Positions 36,721 to 44,396 of a DNA stretch of 64,000 nucleotides are shown here, piece after piece. The notes under the pieces are model-generated. The model was not told the origin of the DNA, did not search any database, and saw nothing but the letters and a program-made list of their open reading frames with translations. Origin of the DNA: Aestuariivivens insulae. GTDB taxonomy: Bacteria; Bacteroidota; Bacteroidia; Flavobacteriales; Flavobacteriaceae. Every line of letters starts with the position of its first letter. Positions within the stretch are counted from its first letter, which is position 1. The stretch is taken from contig NZ_JAKMCS010000002.1 of assembly GCF_022662195.1 (NCBI RefSeq), positions 248,001 to 312,000 on the forward strand, read 5' to 3'. Both the position numbers and the translations under genes were made by a program.

Positions 36721-38610
36721 TTACCAAATTAATTCGTATTTAACTGCTCTTCCATCAACGGGAACCACCAATTCTGCTTCTCCATCTACTTCCCTTATTG
36801 CAGGGGTTTGGCCCGTAATAAGTTTTATATAGTACTGTCCGTTTATAGCATAAGAACCGTTTGGCATCTTTTGAATTTCACCAGAAGCCAACTTACAGTA
36901 CCAATTTTGTAATCCTGTTTTTGAAAAACGGATTTCATGAACAATATGGGTGTTTGCAGCATTAGGCACTATACTATTTTCAATTTCCACATCTTTATAT
37001 ACATGTTTGAAAATGGGCAATTGGGTAGCTTCATTGATACCATACCCTTTTGAAACAAAATCTGGAGCAGTACCTGTTTCAGGAAATGCTTCATTAGAAC
37101 CTGAAAGTTGTGCTATAGGCTGATTCAAAAAAGTCCATTGTACCGCCCCTCTTGGTCTAAAAGAACCATCTCCTCTACTATGCCACATGGGCGTCGCATC
37201 TACAAAGTCACCTCGCCAAACCCCAATAAGGTTGCCCGACCCTAAATCGTACACATAATTAATACCTTTAGGCGTTCCAACCCCAATGGTATGCGACAGA
37301 CGTTTACCATTACCTTGAAAACTCACAAAGGCCCTTAATAACCTTGGCGTAGCATCTGGCTGAACAAAAATAGGAGAAATGCTATTGACAGCTGGTGGAT
37401 ACGAATTATAAGTATGGAATACTTTTGGATATGTCGCAGCTGTTCCCACAGTAAATCCTAACCGTGGTGCCCGCCATCCAGCAAACTTGATATTGGTCAA
37501 CTCAAAGTCATGTTTACCAGCTGTTAGCTTTAAAGTAGCATTTAGTGTTTCTTGCCTATCTGAAGCATTTTTTCGAATAACCGGAACACCATCAACCTTC
37601 AGCAAAACACCTCCGGTATATCCCACAGACAAATTATAATTGTCTTCTTTTGGGATGTTCAGCTCACCTGTAAAACGAATACCATAGGCATCCTCTTCTC
37701 CAGTCAAGTTCACATCAATTAAATTGGTTTCTCCTTCTGAAAGCATACTGACTTCCCTTATTTCATCCAAACCTTTAAAAGCACCTTTATATGCTTTATA
37801 TTTCAAAGAAGAAACAGACACATTGGAAGGTTCCAATAATTGATAGGCTACATTTTTAATTGCAACAGGGCCGTGATCTCCCTGAATCATAAGCGGTCCT
37901 TTAGCTACTTCATTTTTCTCAATCGGCCCACCAGTATAATGTGGCACTTCCACATTGCTATGAATGACTACGCCATTAAGCACTACCGAAACAAATTTAG
38001 CATGGGCTATTTTCTCCCCTTTATCGTTAAATCGGGGAGCCTGAAAATGAACCTTAAGGGTTTGCCATAATCCTGGTGCTTTAGACGCATTACTCAATGG
38101 CGGAATACCTCTAAAAATTTTATCTGGTGCAGATTCCCAATTGTTATGAATACCCCCCATATCGGACACCTTCGGATTAACCACACCCCAACTATCTTTT
38201 AATTGCAGTTCGTACCTCCCCTGAAAATAAATACCCGAGTTAGAGCCTTTGGGCAACATAACTTCCAATTCCAATTTAATATCGCCATGCTCCCAATTGG
38301 TTTGTAATCTATCTCTTTTCTCTGAATCGTTTATATTAAGAAGGATTCCTGTTCCCGCTGTAAAAGTTATTGGTTGGGGAACTTCCTCTAGCTTATTTCG
38401 CTTTCTCCTACGCTTTTTAGTTTTAGCGTTCTGTTCGTGCTCTTGCATATCGTGAACATCCAAATCTGGATTTACATTAACCCCTCCAACAATTTGCCAG
38501 TTTCCGGCTTGTGGGCTAAAATCATTTAAATTCTCAAGCTTCATTTGCTCTTGGGCAAACAAATGGACTCCAAAGAGGAGCATAATGACCAATAAAATTT
38601 TAATTTTCAC
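36721..38610 (-). CDS. DUF1080 protein with PA14-like and C-terminal beta domains
   Basis: 629 residues starting at GTG (38610), giving signal MKIKILLVIMLLFGVHLFAQ. A very basic stretch, KKRRRKRNK, lies at about 65-73. The DUF1080 domain (about 75-265; LELEVMLPKGSNSGIYFQGRYELQLKDSWG, GLWQTLKVHFQAPRFNDKGEKIAHAKFVSVVLNGVVIHSNVEV) is followed by a PA14-like module (about 290-390; GIRFTGELNIPKEDNYNLSVGYTGGVLLKVDG, AGWRAPRLG) and an unassigned C-terminal region. It probably binds and cleaves a keto-glycoside. The next gene on the strand starts within its last codons or a few bases after, depending on its start, so the pair is one transcription unit. Confidence 0.8.
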   Translation of the reverse strand: MKIKILLVIMLLFGVHLFAQEQMKLENLNDFSPQAGNWQIVGGVNVNPDLDVHDMQEHEQNAKTKKRRRKRNKLEEVPQPITFTAGTGILLNINDSEKRDRLQTNWEHGDIKLELEVMLPKGSNSGIYFQGRYELQLKDSWGVVNPKVSDMGGIHNNWESAPDKIFRGIPPLSNASKAPGLWQTLKVHFQAPRFNDKGEKIAHAKFVSVVLNGVVIHSNVEVPHYTGGPIEKNEVAKGPLMIQGDHGPVAIKNVAYQLLEPSNVSVSSLKYKAYKGAFKGLDEIREVSMLSEGETNLIDVNLTGEEDAYGIRFTGELNIPKEDNYNLSVGYTGGVLLKVDGVPVIRKNASDRQETLNATLKLTAGKHDFELTNIKFAGWRAPRLGFTVGTAATYPKVFHTYNSYPPAVNSISPIFVQPDATPRLLRAFVSFQGNGKRLSHTIGVGTPKGINYVYDLGSGNLIGVWRGDFVDATPMWHSRGDGSFRPRGAVQWTFLNQPIAQLSGSNEAFPETGTAPDFVSKGYGINEATQLPIFKHVYKDVEIENSIVPNAANTHIVHEIRFSKTGLQNWYCKLASGEIQKMPNGSYAINGQYYIKLITGQTPAIREVDGEAELVVPVDGRAVKYELIW

Positions 38611-38934
38611 TCGTTTAAATTTTAATAATTATTTGTTTTTAAGTCATGCCTCACTTCGGTTCATTGCTCTCAACAAGCTCGGCACGGGAATGTAATTTGC
38701 CACTTAACATAAGCTGGCGACAAGATTTGTTATGGCTCATTTCATAAATAATTTATTGTAACAATTAAACTTAAAACACAGTTTAGCAACTGTTTTCAAT
38801 AAGCAATGAAACCAAATATATGTAAACAAATCAATAGAACTGTGCAGTATTATTCACTGAAAAAAATTATACATCACTTAAATAACTTTCCTTAAACCAG
38901 ATTACTAAGTGACAAGTTATCGATTATTTACAAC
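38611..38934. other. Intergenic region with degenerate repeat remnants
   Basis: No coding frame. Bases 38641-38700 contain TCATGCC, CTCAACAAGCTCGGCACGGG and related pieces that look like a decayed copy of the dispersed TCATGCTGAGCTTGTCGAAG-type repeat. The rest is AT-rich promoter-like sequence for the DUF1080 gene. Confidence 0.45.
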
Positions 38935-38970
38935 AAAAAACCCCAAAAAAACAGTAGCTTTTGGGGTTTT
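38935..38970 (-). terminator. Terminator after the azurin gene
   Basis: AAAACCCCAAAA pairs with TTTTGGGGTTTT around ACAGTAGC, with a U-tract on the - strand. It lies 21 bp past the azurin stop. Confidence 0.85.
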
Positions 38971-38990
38971 CGCTTTATGGGATTACAAAC

Positions 38991-39506
38991 TTATTCTACA
39001 ATAAATTTTCCTTTCATCATAGCGTAATGACCAGGAAAGCTACATAAAAATTCATATGTTCCAGGTTCTGGGGCATCAAACTCTATAGAAGTTGTTTCTC
39101 CACCGCCAACTAATTTTGTATGGGCAATTATATTGCCTTCTTCACCAGATGGTATATAATCTGTATCTTTAGCGGTAGCCGACTTAATCGCAAAAGCTGT
39201 TAAGTCTACCCCTTTTTTAAGCAACACAAAGTTATGTCCCATAACATTTTTGTCTAACTTGCCAACATGTCTTAGGGTCAATTTTACTTTCTTACCAGCT
39301 TTTACTTTAATTTCGGACTTGTCAAACTTCATTAAATCATCCCCGGAAATAACTATGTTCGCAACGTCGTCTTCAACTTTTTTCTGGGGTTCTTCGGTCT
39401 TTTTTTCATAGGAGAAACCTTCTTTTTTCTTTTCCTCTTTTCCGCCACAACCCATTAGTATTGTACAAGAAAGAATCGATACAAATACATACTTTAATGT
39501 TTTCAT
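38991..39506 (-). CDS. Azurin-type blue copper lipoprotein
   Basis: 171 residues from the ATG at 39506, with lipobox MGC (SCTILMGCGG); an upstream TTG at 39515 is less likely. A charged Lys/Glu-rich linker (about 23-50) is followed by a cupredoxin domain. Type 1 copper ligands are visible: His in NVMGHNFVLL, and Cys, His and Met in FLCSFPGHYAMMKGKF. The layout and length match azurin. It is a periplasmic, membrane-tethered electron carrier and a plausible acceptor for the cytochrome c and sugar oxidation proteins encoded on both sides. It has its own terminator. Confidence 0.92.
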   Translation of the reverse strand: MKTLKYVFVSILSCTILMGCGGKEEKKKEGFSYEKKTEEPQKKVEDDVANIVISGDDLMKFDKSEIKVKAGKKVKLTLRHVGKLDKNVMGHNFVLLKKGVDLTAFAIKSATAKDTDYIPSGEEGNIIAHTKLVGGGETTSIEFDAPEPGTYEFLCSFPGHYAMMKGKFIVE

Positions 39507-39697
39507 TTTAGTCAAATTTGTTTAGTGTTATTTTATGCATTTAAATTACTCAAATTTATGCATATACACCAATATTATTGTACAGTATCATTCAGTGAAA
39601 AAAATTATACATATAATTATCCAATAGCAAACCCCAAGACCACTCCTTTGTAAGCATTAATTACCAAGACTTGCATAATTTTATAATCTTTGAAATA

Positions 39698-39736
39698 GTT
39701 CTCGATATGTCCCGTCTTTGGCGGACACTCGAACTG
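39698..39736. repeat. Dispersed imperfect inverted repeat, GTTCTCGA type
   Basis: Outer arms GTTCTCGA and TCGAAC, inner arms TGTCCCG and CGGACA around TCTTTGG. It is GC-rich in AT-rich flanks and lies between the GapN gene and azurin. I recognise the TTCTCGATA...ACTCGAACTG pattern from other flavobacterial genomes, where it recurs. Confidence 0.6.
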
Positions 39737-39775
39737 GCACTTTTAGAATTGGTTTGACCCAAAATGCACAACGGG

Positions 39776-41368
39776 TTATAATATGTAATCGGTACTTATA
39801 AAATTAGATGTTTTCTTTTCCAATAACCCTTCTAATATGGCTTTGTTGTATTCATTATCCTTAGACGCTACAAAAGTTCGTATAGAAAAAGACCGCAGGG
39901 CATCATGTACACTTAAGGTGCCATAAGCTGAATCTTTTCTTCCTGTAAATGGATAAACATCTGGGCCACGCTGACAGGAACTGTTTAAATTTACCCTACA
40001 TACCAAGTTTACCAAAGTATCTATTAATGGTGACAGTGTATGGATATTTTTGCCAAATAAACTCACTTGTTGTCCATAATTAGATTCTGCCATATCATCT
40101 AAAGGCTCTGCAATATCGGTAAAAGGAACTACAGGTATTACTGGTCCAAATTGCTCTTCCTTATAAACCCGCATGGCTTTGGTTACTGGATATAATACGG
40201 CAGGAAAAATAAAATTATCTGTAGTGTCCCCTCCTTTTTTGTTTATAACTTTAGCGCCATTTTGAACTGCATCATCGATTAACTCTTGAATATAGGCCGG
40301 TTTTTCGACCTCTGGCAGTGGCGTTAATTTAACACCATCTTCCCAAGGGTTTCCAAATTTAAGCTGGTCGACCTTGTTTGCAAATCGTCCATTAAATTCT
40401 TCCACCACAGATTCGTGCACGTACAATACTTTAAGCGCTGTACAGCGCTGCCCATTAAAAGACAAGGTTCCTGCAATACATTCGTCTATAGCCAAATCTA
40501 AATCGGCATCTGGAAGCACTATAGCAGGATTTTTAGCCTCTAGTCCCAAAACCATACGCAACCTGTTTCCTTTAGGGTGTTCTGCTTGAAGTGCATTGGC
40601 AGACTTACTGTTCCCTATTAAAGCCAGAACATCTATTTTGCCGGATTGCATTATGGGCGTTGCCAAAACACGGCCACGACCATAAACAATATTAACAACA
40701 CCCTTTGGAAAGCTGCTTTGAAACGCTTCCATTAACGGCGAAATTAATAATACCCCCAATTTTGCAGGCTTAAAAATAACTGTGTTACCCATAATTAATG
40801 CTGGGATAAGCAGTGTAAACGTTTCATTTAACGGATAATTATATGGCCCTAGACACAACACCACGCCCAGCGGTCCGCGACGGATGTGCGCATAAACCCC
40901 ACTGTCTTTTTCAAATTTCGCAGAATCCCTATCAATTTGCTTATAGGCTTCAATAGTATCATATATATAGTCTACCGTCCTATCGAATTCTTTTTCTGAA
41001 TCGGACAGGTTTTTCCCTATTTCCCACATTAAAAGCTTCACCACTTCTTCCCGTTTGGTTTTCATTTGCTCTACAAACTTTTCCATACAGGCAATTCTGT
41101 CCGAAACTTTCATTGTTGGCCATAATCCTTGTCCCTTATTATATGCCAAAGCTGCAGAATCTAAAGCCTCCAAAGCTTCTTTTTCCCCTAATTGCGGTAC
41201 GGTACCTAAAAGGGTGGGGTTATAAACTTCAGATGAGGAAATCGTAGAAAAAACTTCGGCAGTATCTCCCTTCCATTGTTTCAATTCTCCATTAACCAAA
41301 TAACTGTTTTGGTGTAAAAGTGAATCGATTTTATAAGCCTCTGGTATCTCTGTAAAAGACGTCTTCAT
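39776..41368 (-). CDS. gapN: NADP-dependent glyceraldehyde-3-phosphate dehydrogenase (GapN-like aldehyde dehydrogenase)
   Basis: 530 residues of the aldehyde dehydrogenase superfamily. Cofactor-binding segments are [30 protein letters not shown] and [11 protein letters not shown]. The general-base Glu lies in [13 protein letters not shown] (about 276) and the catalytic Cys in [11 protein letters not shown] (about 307). [36 protein letters not shown] matches the non-phosphorylating GapN group rather than generic aldehyde dehydrogenases. The predicted reaction converts glyceraldehyde 3-phosphate to 3-phosphoglycerate with NADPH formation in the cytosol. It is probably independent of the periplasmic proteins around it. 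It is divergent from the DUF1080 gene at 41678. Confidence 0.85.
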   Translation of the reverse strand: MKTSFTEIPEAYKIDSLLHQNSYLVNGELKQWKGDTAEVFSTISSSEVYNPTLLGTVPQLGEKEALEALDSAALAYNKGQGLWPTMKVSDRIACMEKFVEQMKTKREEVVKLLMWEIGKNLSDSEKEFDRTVDYIYDTIEAYKQIDRDSAKFEKDSGVYAHIRRGPLGVVLCLGPYNYPLNETFTLLIPALIMGNTVIFKPAKLGVLLISPLMEAFQSSFPKGVVNIVYGRGRVLATPIMQSGKIDVLALIGNSKSANALQAEHPKGNRLRMVLGLEAKNPAIVLPDADLDLAIDECIAGTLSFNGQRCTALKVLYVHESVVEEFNGRFANKVDQLKFGNPWEDGVKLTPLPEVEKPAYIQELIDDAVQNGAKVINKKGGDTTDNFIFPAVLYPVTKAMRVYKEEQFGPVIPVVPFTDIAEPLDDMAESNYGQQVSLFGKNIHTLSPLIDTLVNLVCRVNLNSSCQRGPDVYPFTGRKDSAYGTLSVHDALRSFSIRTFVASKDNEYNKAILEGLLEKKTSNFISTDYIL

Positions 41369-41511
41369 AATGTAGTTTTTATTGATTTATATCTTTAAGC
41401 TAATAGCTAAGATACCTATCTTTTTACTGAATTCTCCTATAGAAATTACCTATCTTGGAAGAAATATTGAATTCTTAACGCTTTAATTACAAGGCCATAA
41501 AACCTGTATTG

Positions 41512-41525
41512 CGAAATCGATTTCG
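41512..41525. promoter_or_regulatory. Perfect 14-bp palindrome, candidate operator
   Basis: CGAAATCGATTTCG is fully self-complementary and lies in the 309-bp divergent gap between gapN and the DUF1080 gene. A longer-range inverted pair, ATTTCGGCT (41520-41528) and AGCCGAAAT (41568-41576), overlaps it. It resembles a dimeric repressor site in layout; no regulator gene is nearby to assign. Confidence 0.4.
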
Positions 41526-41677
41526 GCTGTTAATTTTATTCCAGAATTTTAAACTAACAATACCTTAAGCCGAAATTAATTTAACCTAATTACATTTTGA
41601 CCGATCACAAAACCTTAACAACTTACCTTACAAATCATTCAATTTCTTATATTTAGGATTTTAAAAATTTTCCAAAC

Positions 41678-42442
41678 ATGAAACACCTATTTTTTACATT
41701 ATCCTTTAGTATCTTTTTATTAGCTTCCTGCAAGCATAAGGAAGACAAAAAACAGACACCTTTAACACAAGAAACGACAGACGTATCCCAGACTAAAGAA
41801 AGTGACTGGATCCACCTTTTTGACGGCACCAGTACCAAAGGGTGGCGTGCCTATAATGGAGAGTCTTTGCCTTCTGGTTGGGTCATAAAAAATGGAGAAC
41901 TAACTTTTGATACCGAAAAACGTACAGAAGCTAACAGAAAAGGCGGCAAGGATATTGTTTATGCCGCTGAGGAGTTCGATAATTTTGAATTATACTGGGA
42001 ATGGAAGATTCCTGAGGGTGGCAATAGTGGCTTGATGTACCATGTTAAAGAAGGCGATTGGCCGCCATACGAGGTATCTCCAGAATATCAAATGCTAGAT
42101 GATTTAAAATGGGAGAAAATTAATAATGCCACCTTAGAAGAATGGCAAAAGACAGGAGCCGACTACGCTATGTATGTACCAGATTTAAGCCAGAAAATAG
42201 TAAAACCAGCTATGGAATGGAATACGTCGCGCATCATTTTTACAGCAGAAAAAGTAGAACATTGGCTAAACGGAAAAAAACTGCTTGAATTTGTCCCTTG
42301 GTCAGAAGATTGGGAAACTCGAAAAAAAACTGGAAAATGGAAAGATTCTCCAAAATATGGCACTTTTAAATCTGGATACATTGCAATTCAAGACCACGAC
42401 AGCCCTTTATGGTTACGAAACATCAAAATAAGAAAATTATAA
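41678..42442 (+). CDS. DUF1080 (3-keto-disaccharide hydrolase-like) lipoprotein
   Basis: 254 residues with lipoprotein signal MKHLFFTLSFSIFLLASC. The DUF1080 fold covers nearly all of the mature chain: WIHLFDGTSTKGWRAYNGESLPSGWVIKNGELTFD, FELYWEWKIPEGGNSGLMYHVKEGD, SPEYQMLDD, NTSRIIFTAEKVEHWLNGKKLLEF and GYIAIQDHDSPLWLRNIKIRKL. It is a simpler relative of the other two DUF1080 proteins in the window. It begins 309 bp from the divergent gapN gene and precedes a Gfo/Idh/MocA gene by 20 bp, so the pair probably acts together on oxidised glycosides. Confidence 0.87.
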   Translation: MKHLFFTLSFSIFLLASCKHKEDKKQTPLTQETTDVSQTKESDWIHLFDGTSTKGWRAYNGESLPSGWVIKNGELTFDTEKRTEANRKGGKDIVYAAEEFDNFELYWEWKIPEGGNSGLMYHVKEGDWPPYEVSPEYQMLDDLKWEKINNATLEEWQKTGADYAMYVPDLSQKIVKPAMEWNTSRIIFTAEKVEHWLNGKKLLEFVPWSEDWETRKKTGKWKDSPKYGTFKSGYIAIQDHDSPLWLRNIKIRKL

Positions 42443-42462
42443 TTATTTAAGGATAGCAAAAA

Positions 42463-43908
42463 ATGGATAAAAGAGACTTTTTAAAGAAAAGTGGTTTGGG
42501 ATTAGCAGGTATAACCTTAGCTCCGTCATTAGTCATGTGTAAAGAAAAAACGGTAATAAATGAACGCATCCGAACTGCCCATATTGGCGTTGGTGGTATG
42601 GGAAGAGCAGATCTTGATGCCATTGCATCACACCCTTTAACAGACATCGTTGCCTTGTGTGACGTAGACTCCAATATGCTTTCTGAAGCCAAGGCTTTGC
42701 ACCCAAATGCCAAAGTGTTTTCAGATTATCGTGTGATGTTAAAAGACATGAAAAACGATATTGATGCTGTTATTATATCTACTCCAGACCATACCCATGC
42801 CCCTGCTGCTATGTTAGCCATGAACATGAGCAAACCGGTATATTGCCAAAAACCTTTAACGCATTATGTTTCTGAAGCCAGAGCCATGAAAAAGCTAGCC
42901 AAAGAAAAGAATCTCATTACACAAATGGGCATTCAGGTACATTCGTTTTACGACTATAAATTGGCTACATTATTAATCCAATCGGGAATTATTGGCAAAG
43001 TACATACCGTACACGCCTGGTCACCAAAAAATTGGGGTTATGATGGCCCTGCACCAGAAGGCAGCGATCCAACACCAAACACTTTGGACTGGAACCTTTG
43101 GTTAGGCACTTCTAAAGAGAGACCTTATAAAGAAGGCTACTACCACCCTGGTAATTGGCGTAAATTAATGGATTACGGCTGCGGCACTCTTGGTGATATG
43201 GGCGTTCATATTTTTGACACACCTTATAACGCCCTTCAATTGGACGTCCCCAGAACCATTAAAAATGAATGTCGTGCAACTACTGGTTTTGGTTATCCTG
43301 AAAACAATATAGTGACCTACGAATTTCCCCAGACCAATTATACAGCCGAAACTTTAAAATGGATTTGGTATGACGGTCCCGGAGCTCCTAAAGACCATGA
43401 AGACTTAATATTACCGGGCATGGATATGTCAAATAAAGAAGCCGATACTCCAAACAGTGAAGACGCTTCTTTAGAAGACAAAGTCTCTCTTGATGCCAAA
43501 ACGGCCAGTGAGGGAAGCTTGCCCGAACAAGGTGCTATGTTTGTTGGTGAAAAAGGGCGCTTACTTTTGCCCCATTTTATGCAACTGCCCCAAAAAATTG
43601 TGGATGGGGAATATGTTGATATTTCTTCGGAAATTGATGCTATTTCAAAAGCAAACAATTTAGGGGAGCCCATTCGAAATTATGATTCTGAAGGCCCTAA
43701 GCATTACCACCAATTTATAGATGCCTGTTTAGGCAAAGATACTTGTAGTGCGCCGTTTTCATATGCATCGAAATTGACCGAAACTATTCTTCTTGGCGTT
43801 ATCGCCGGACGCTTCCCCAACCAAACATTGCATTGGGATAGCGTAAATGCTAAATTTAAAGAAGCAGAGGCCAACCAATATTTAGAAGGTAAATATCGTG
43901 AGTTTTAA
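42463..43908 (+). CDS. Gfo/Idh/MocA family oxidoreductase, exported
   Basis: 481 residues. The N-terminus MDKRDFLKKSGLGLAGITLAPSLVMCKEK has the architecture of a Tat signal but KR in place of RR, plus a possible lipobox VMC. The Rossmann loop GVGGMG is at about 42-47, the family Lys motif (YCQKPLTHY) at about 127, and the C-terminal domain includes YYHPGNWRKLMDYGCGTLGDMGVHIFDTPY. An acidic insertion (KEADTPNSEDASLEDK) lies near 330. It is the same length as, and clearly paralogous to, the protein at 4962. Cotranscribed with the DUF1080 gene, it probably oxidises or reduces the sugar substrate of that enzyme in the periplasm. Confidence 0.87.
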   Translation: MDKRDFLKKSGLGLAGITLAPSLVMCKEKTVINERIRTAHIGVGGMGRADLDAIASHPLTDIVALCDVDSNMLSEAKALHPNAKVFSDYRVMLKDMKNDIDAVIISTPDHTHAPAAMLAMNMSKPVYCQKPLTHYVSEARAMKKLAKEKNLITQMGIQVHSFYDYKLATLLIQSGIIGKVHTVHAWSPKNWGYDGPAPEGSDPTPNTLDWNLWLGTSKERPYKEGYYHPGNWRKLMDYGCGTLGDMGVHIFDTPYNALQLDVPRTIKNECRATTGFGYPENNIVTYEFPQTNYTAETLKWIWYDGPGAPKDHEDLILPGMDMSNKEADTPNSEDASLEDKVSLDAKTASEGSLPEQGAMFVGEKGRLLLPHFMQLPQKIVDGEYVDISSEIDAISKANNLGEPIRNYDSEGPKHYHQFIDACLGKDTCSAPFSYASKLTETILLGVIAGRFPNQTLHWDSVNAKFKEAEANQYLEGKYREF

Positions 43909-43967
43909 TAATCCTTTTTTAGCACATAAAAATGCCTTCTAACTGGCAACAATAAGTTTACATTATA

Positions 43968-44005
43968 GACCTCTCAGTTTTTTTAACCTGTGAGGTCTTT
44001 TTATT
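43968..44005 (+). terminator. Terminator after the DUF1080/Gfo pair
   Basis: GACCTCTCAG (43969-43978) pairs with CTGTGAGGTC with one mismatch, followed by TTTTT. It lies about 60 bp after the stop of the oxidoreductase gene. Confidence 0.75.
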
Positions 44006-44159
44006 CAAGTGATTTTTATTATGCTCTCAAAATATTTAGCTAGAAGATTACAATCTATTTCTAACCAAAATATATAGAAACTTCAAATACTTTATATGAG
44101 TTTCTTTTTAGTATATAAATATTGAATTTTGATGAACAGATGACCCTGAACAGCATGTC

Positions 44160-44266
44160 CAAAGGGAGTCCTGCCCTTGCGTTAGGGATTGAGGCATTGT
44201 TGGAGCTCCCTGCAAGGAGCGACTGCCGAAAGCCCGGCCCCGACCCCGAGGGAGGGGAACGCCAAA
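44160..44266. ncRNA. GC-rich structured repeat or RNA-like element
   Basis: About 105 bp near 60% GC inside very AT-rich DNA. Nested stems are visible: GCGTT (44179-44183) with AACGC (44258-44262), GGCA (44193-44196) with TGCC (44224-44227), GCTCC (44205-44209) with GGAGC (44216-44220), and CCCC with GGGG around GACCCCGAGGGA. The GTTAGGGAT-GAGGCA...CTGCCGAAAGCCCGGCCC pattern resembles elements repeated in flavobacterial genomes. It does not encode a protein. Whether it is transcribed is unknown. Confidence 0.5.
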
Positions 44267-44396
44267 ATGTTTAAACTATTGGGACGCTCTAAAATTTTAG
44301 ACAAAAAAAGCCTTAAACATTATAAAAAGTTTTAGTAAAATAAGACCTTTGCCACTTAATTAATGCCTTCAATTTGTGAAAACAAAAAACGCCTGC

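Noticed and set aside
43338-43673. 111-codon - strand frame inside the Gfo/Idh/MocA gene
   Set aside because: Shadow of a strongly supported gene.
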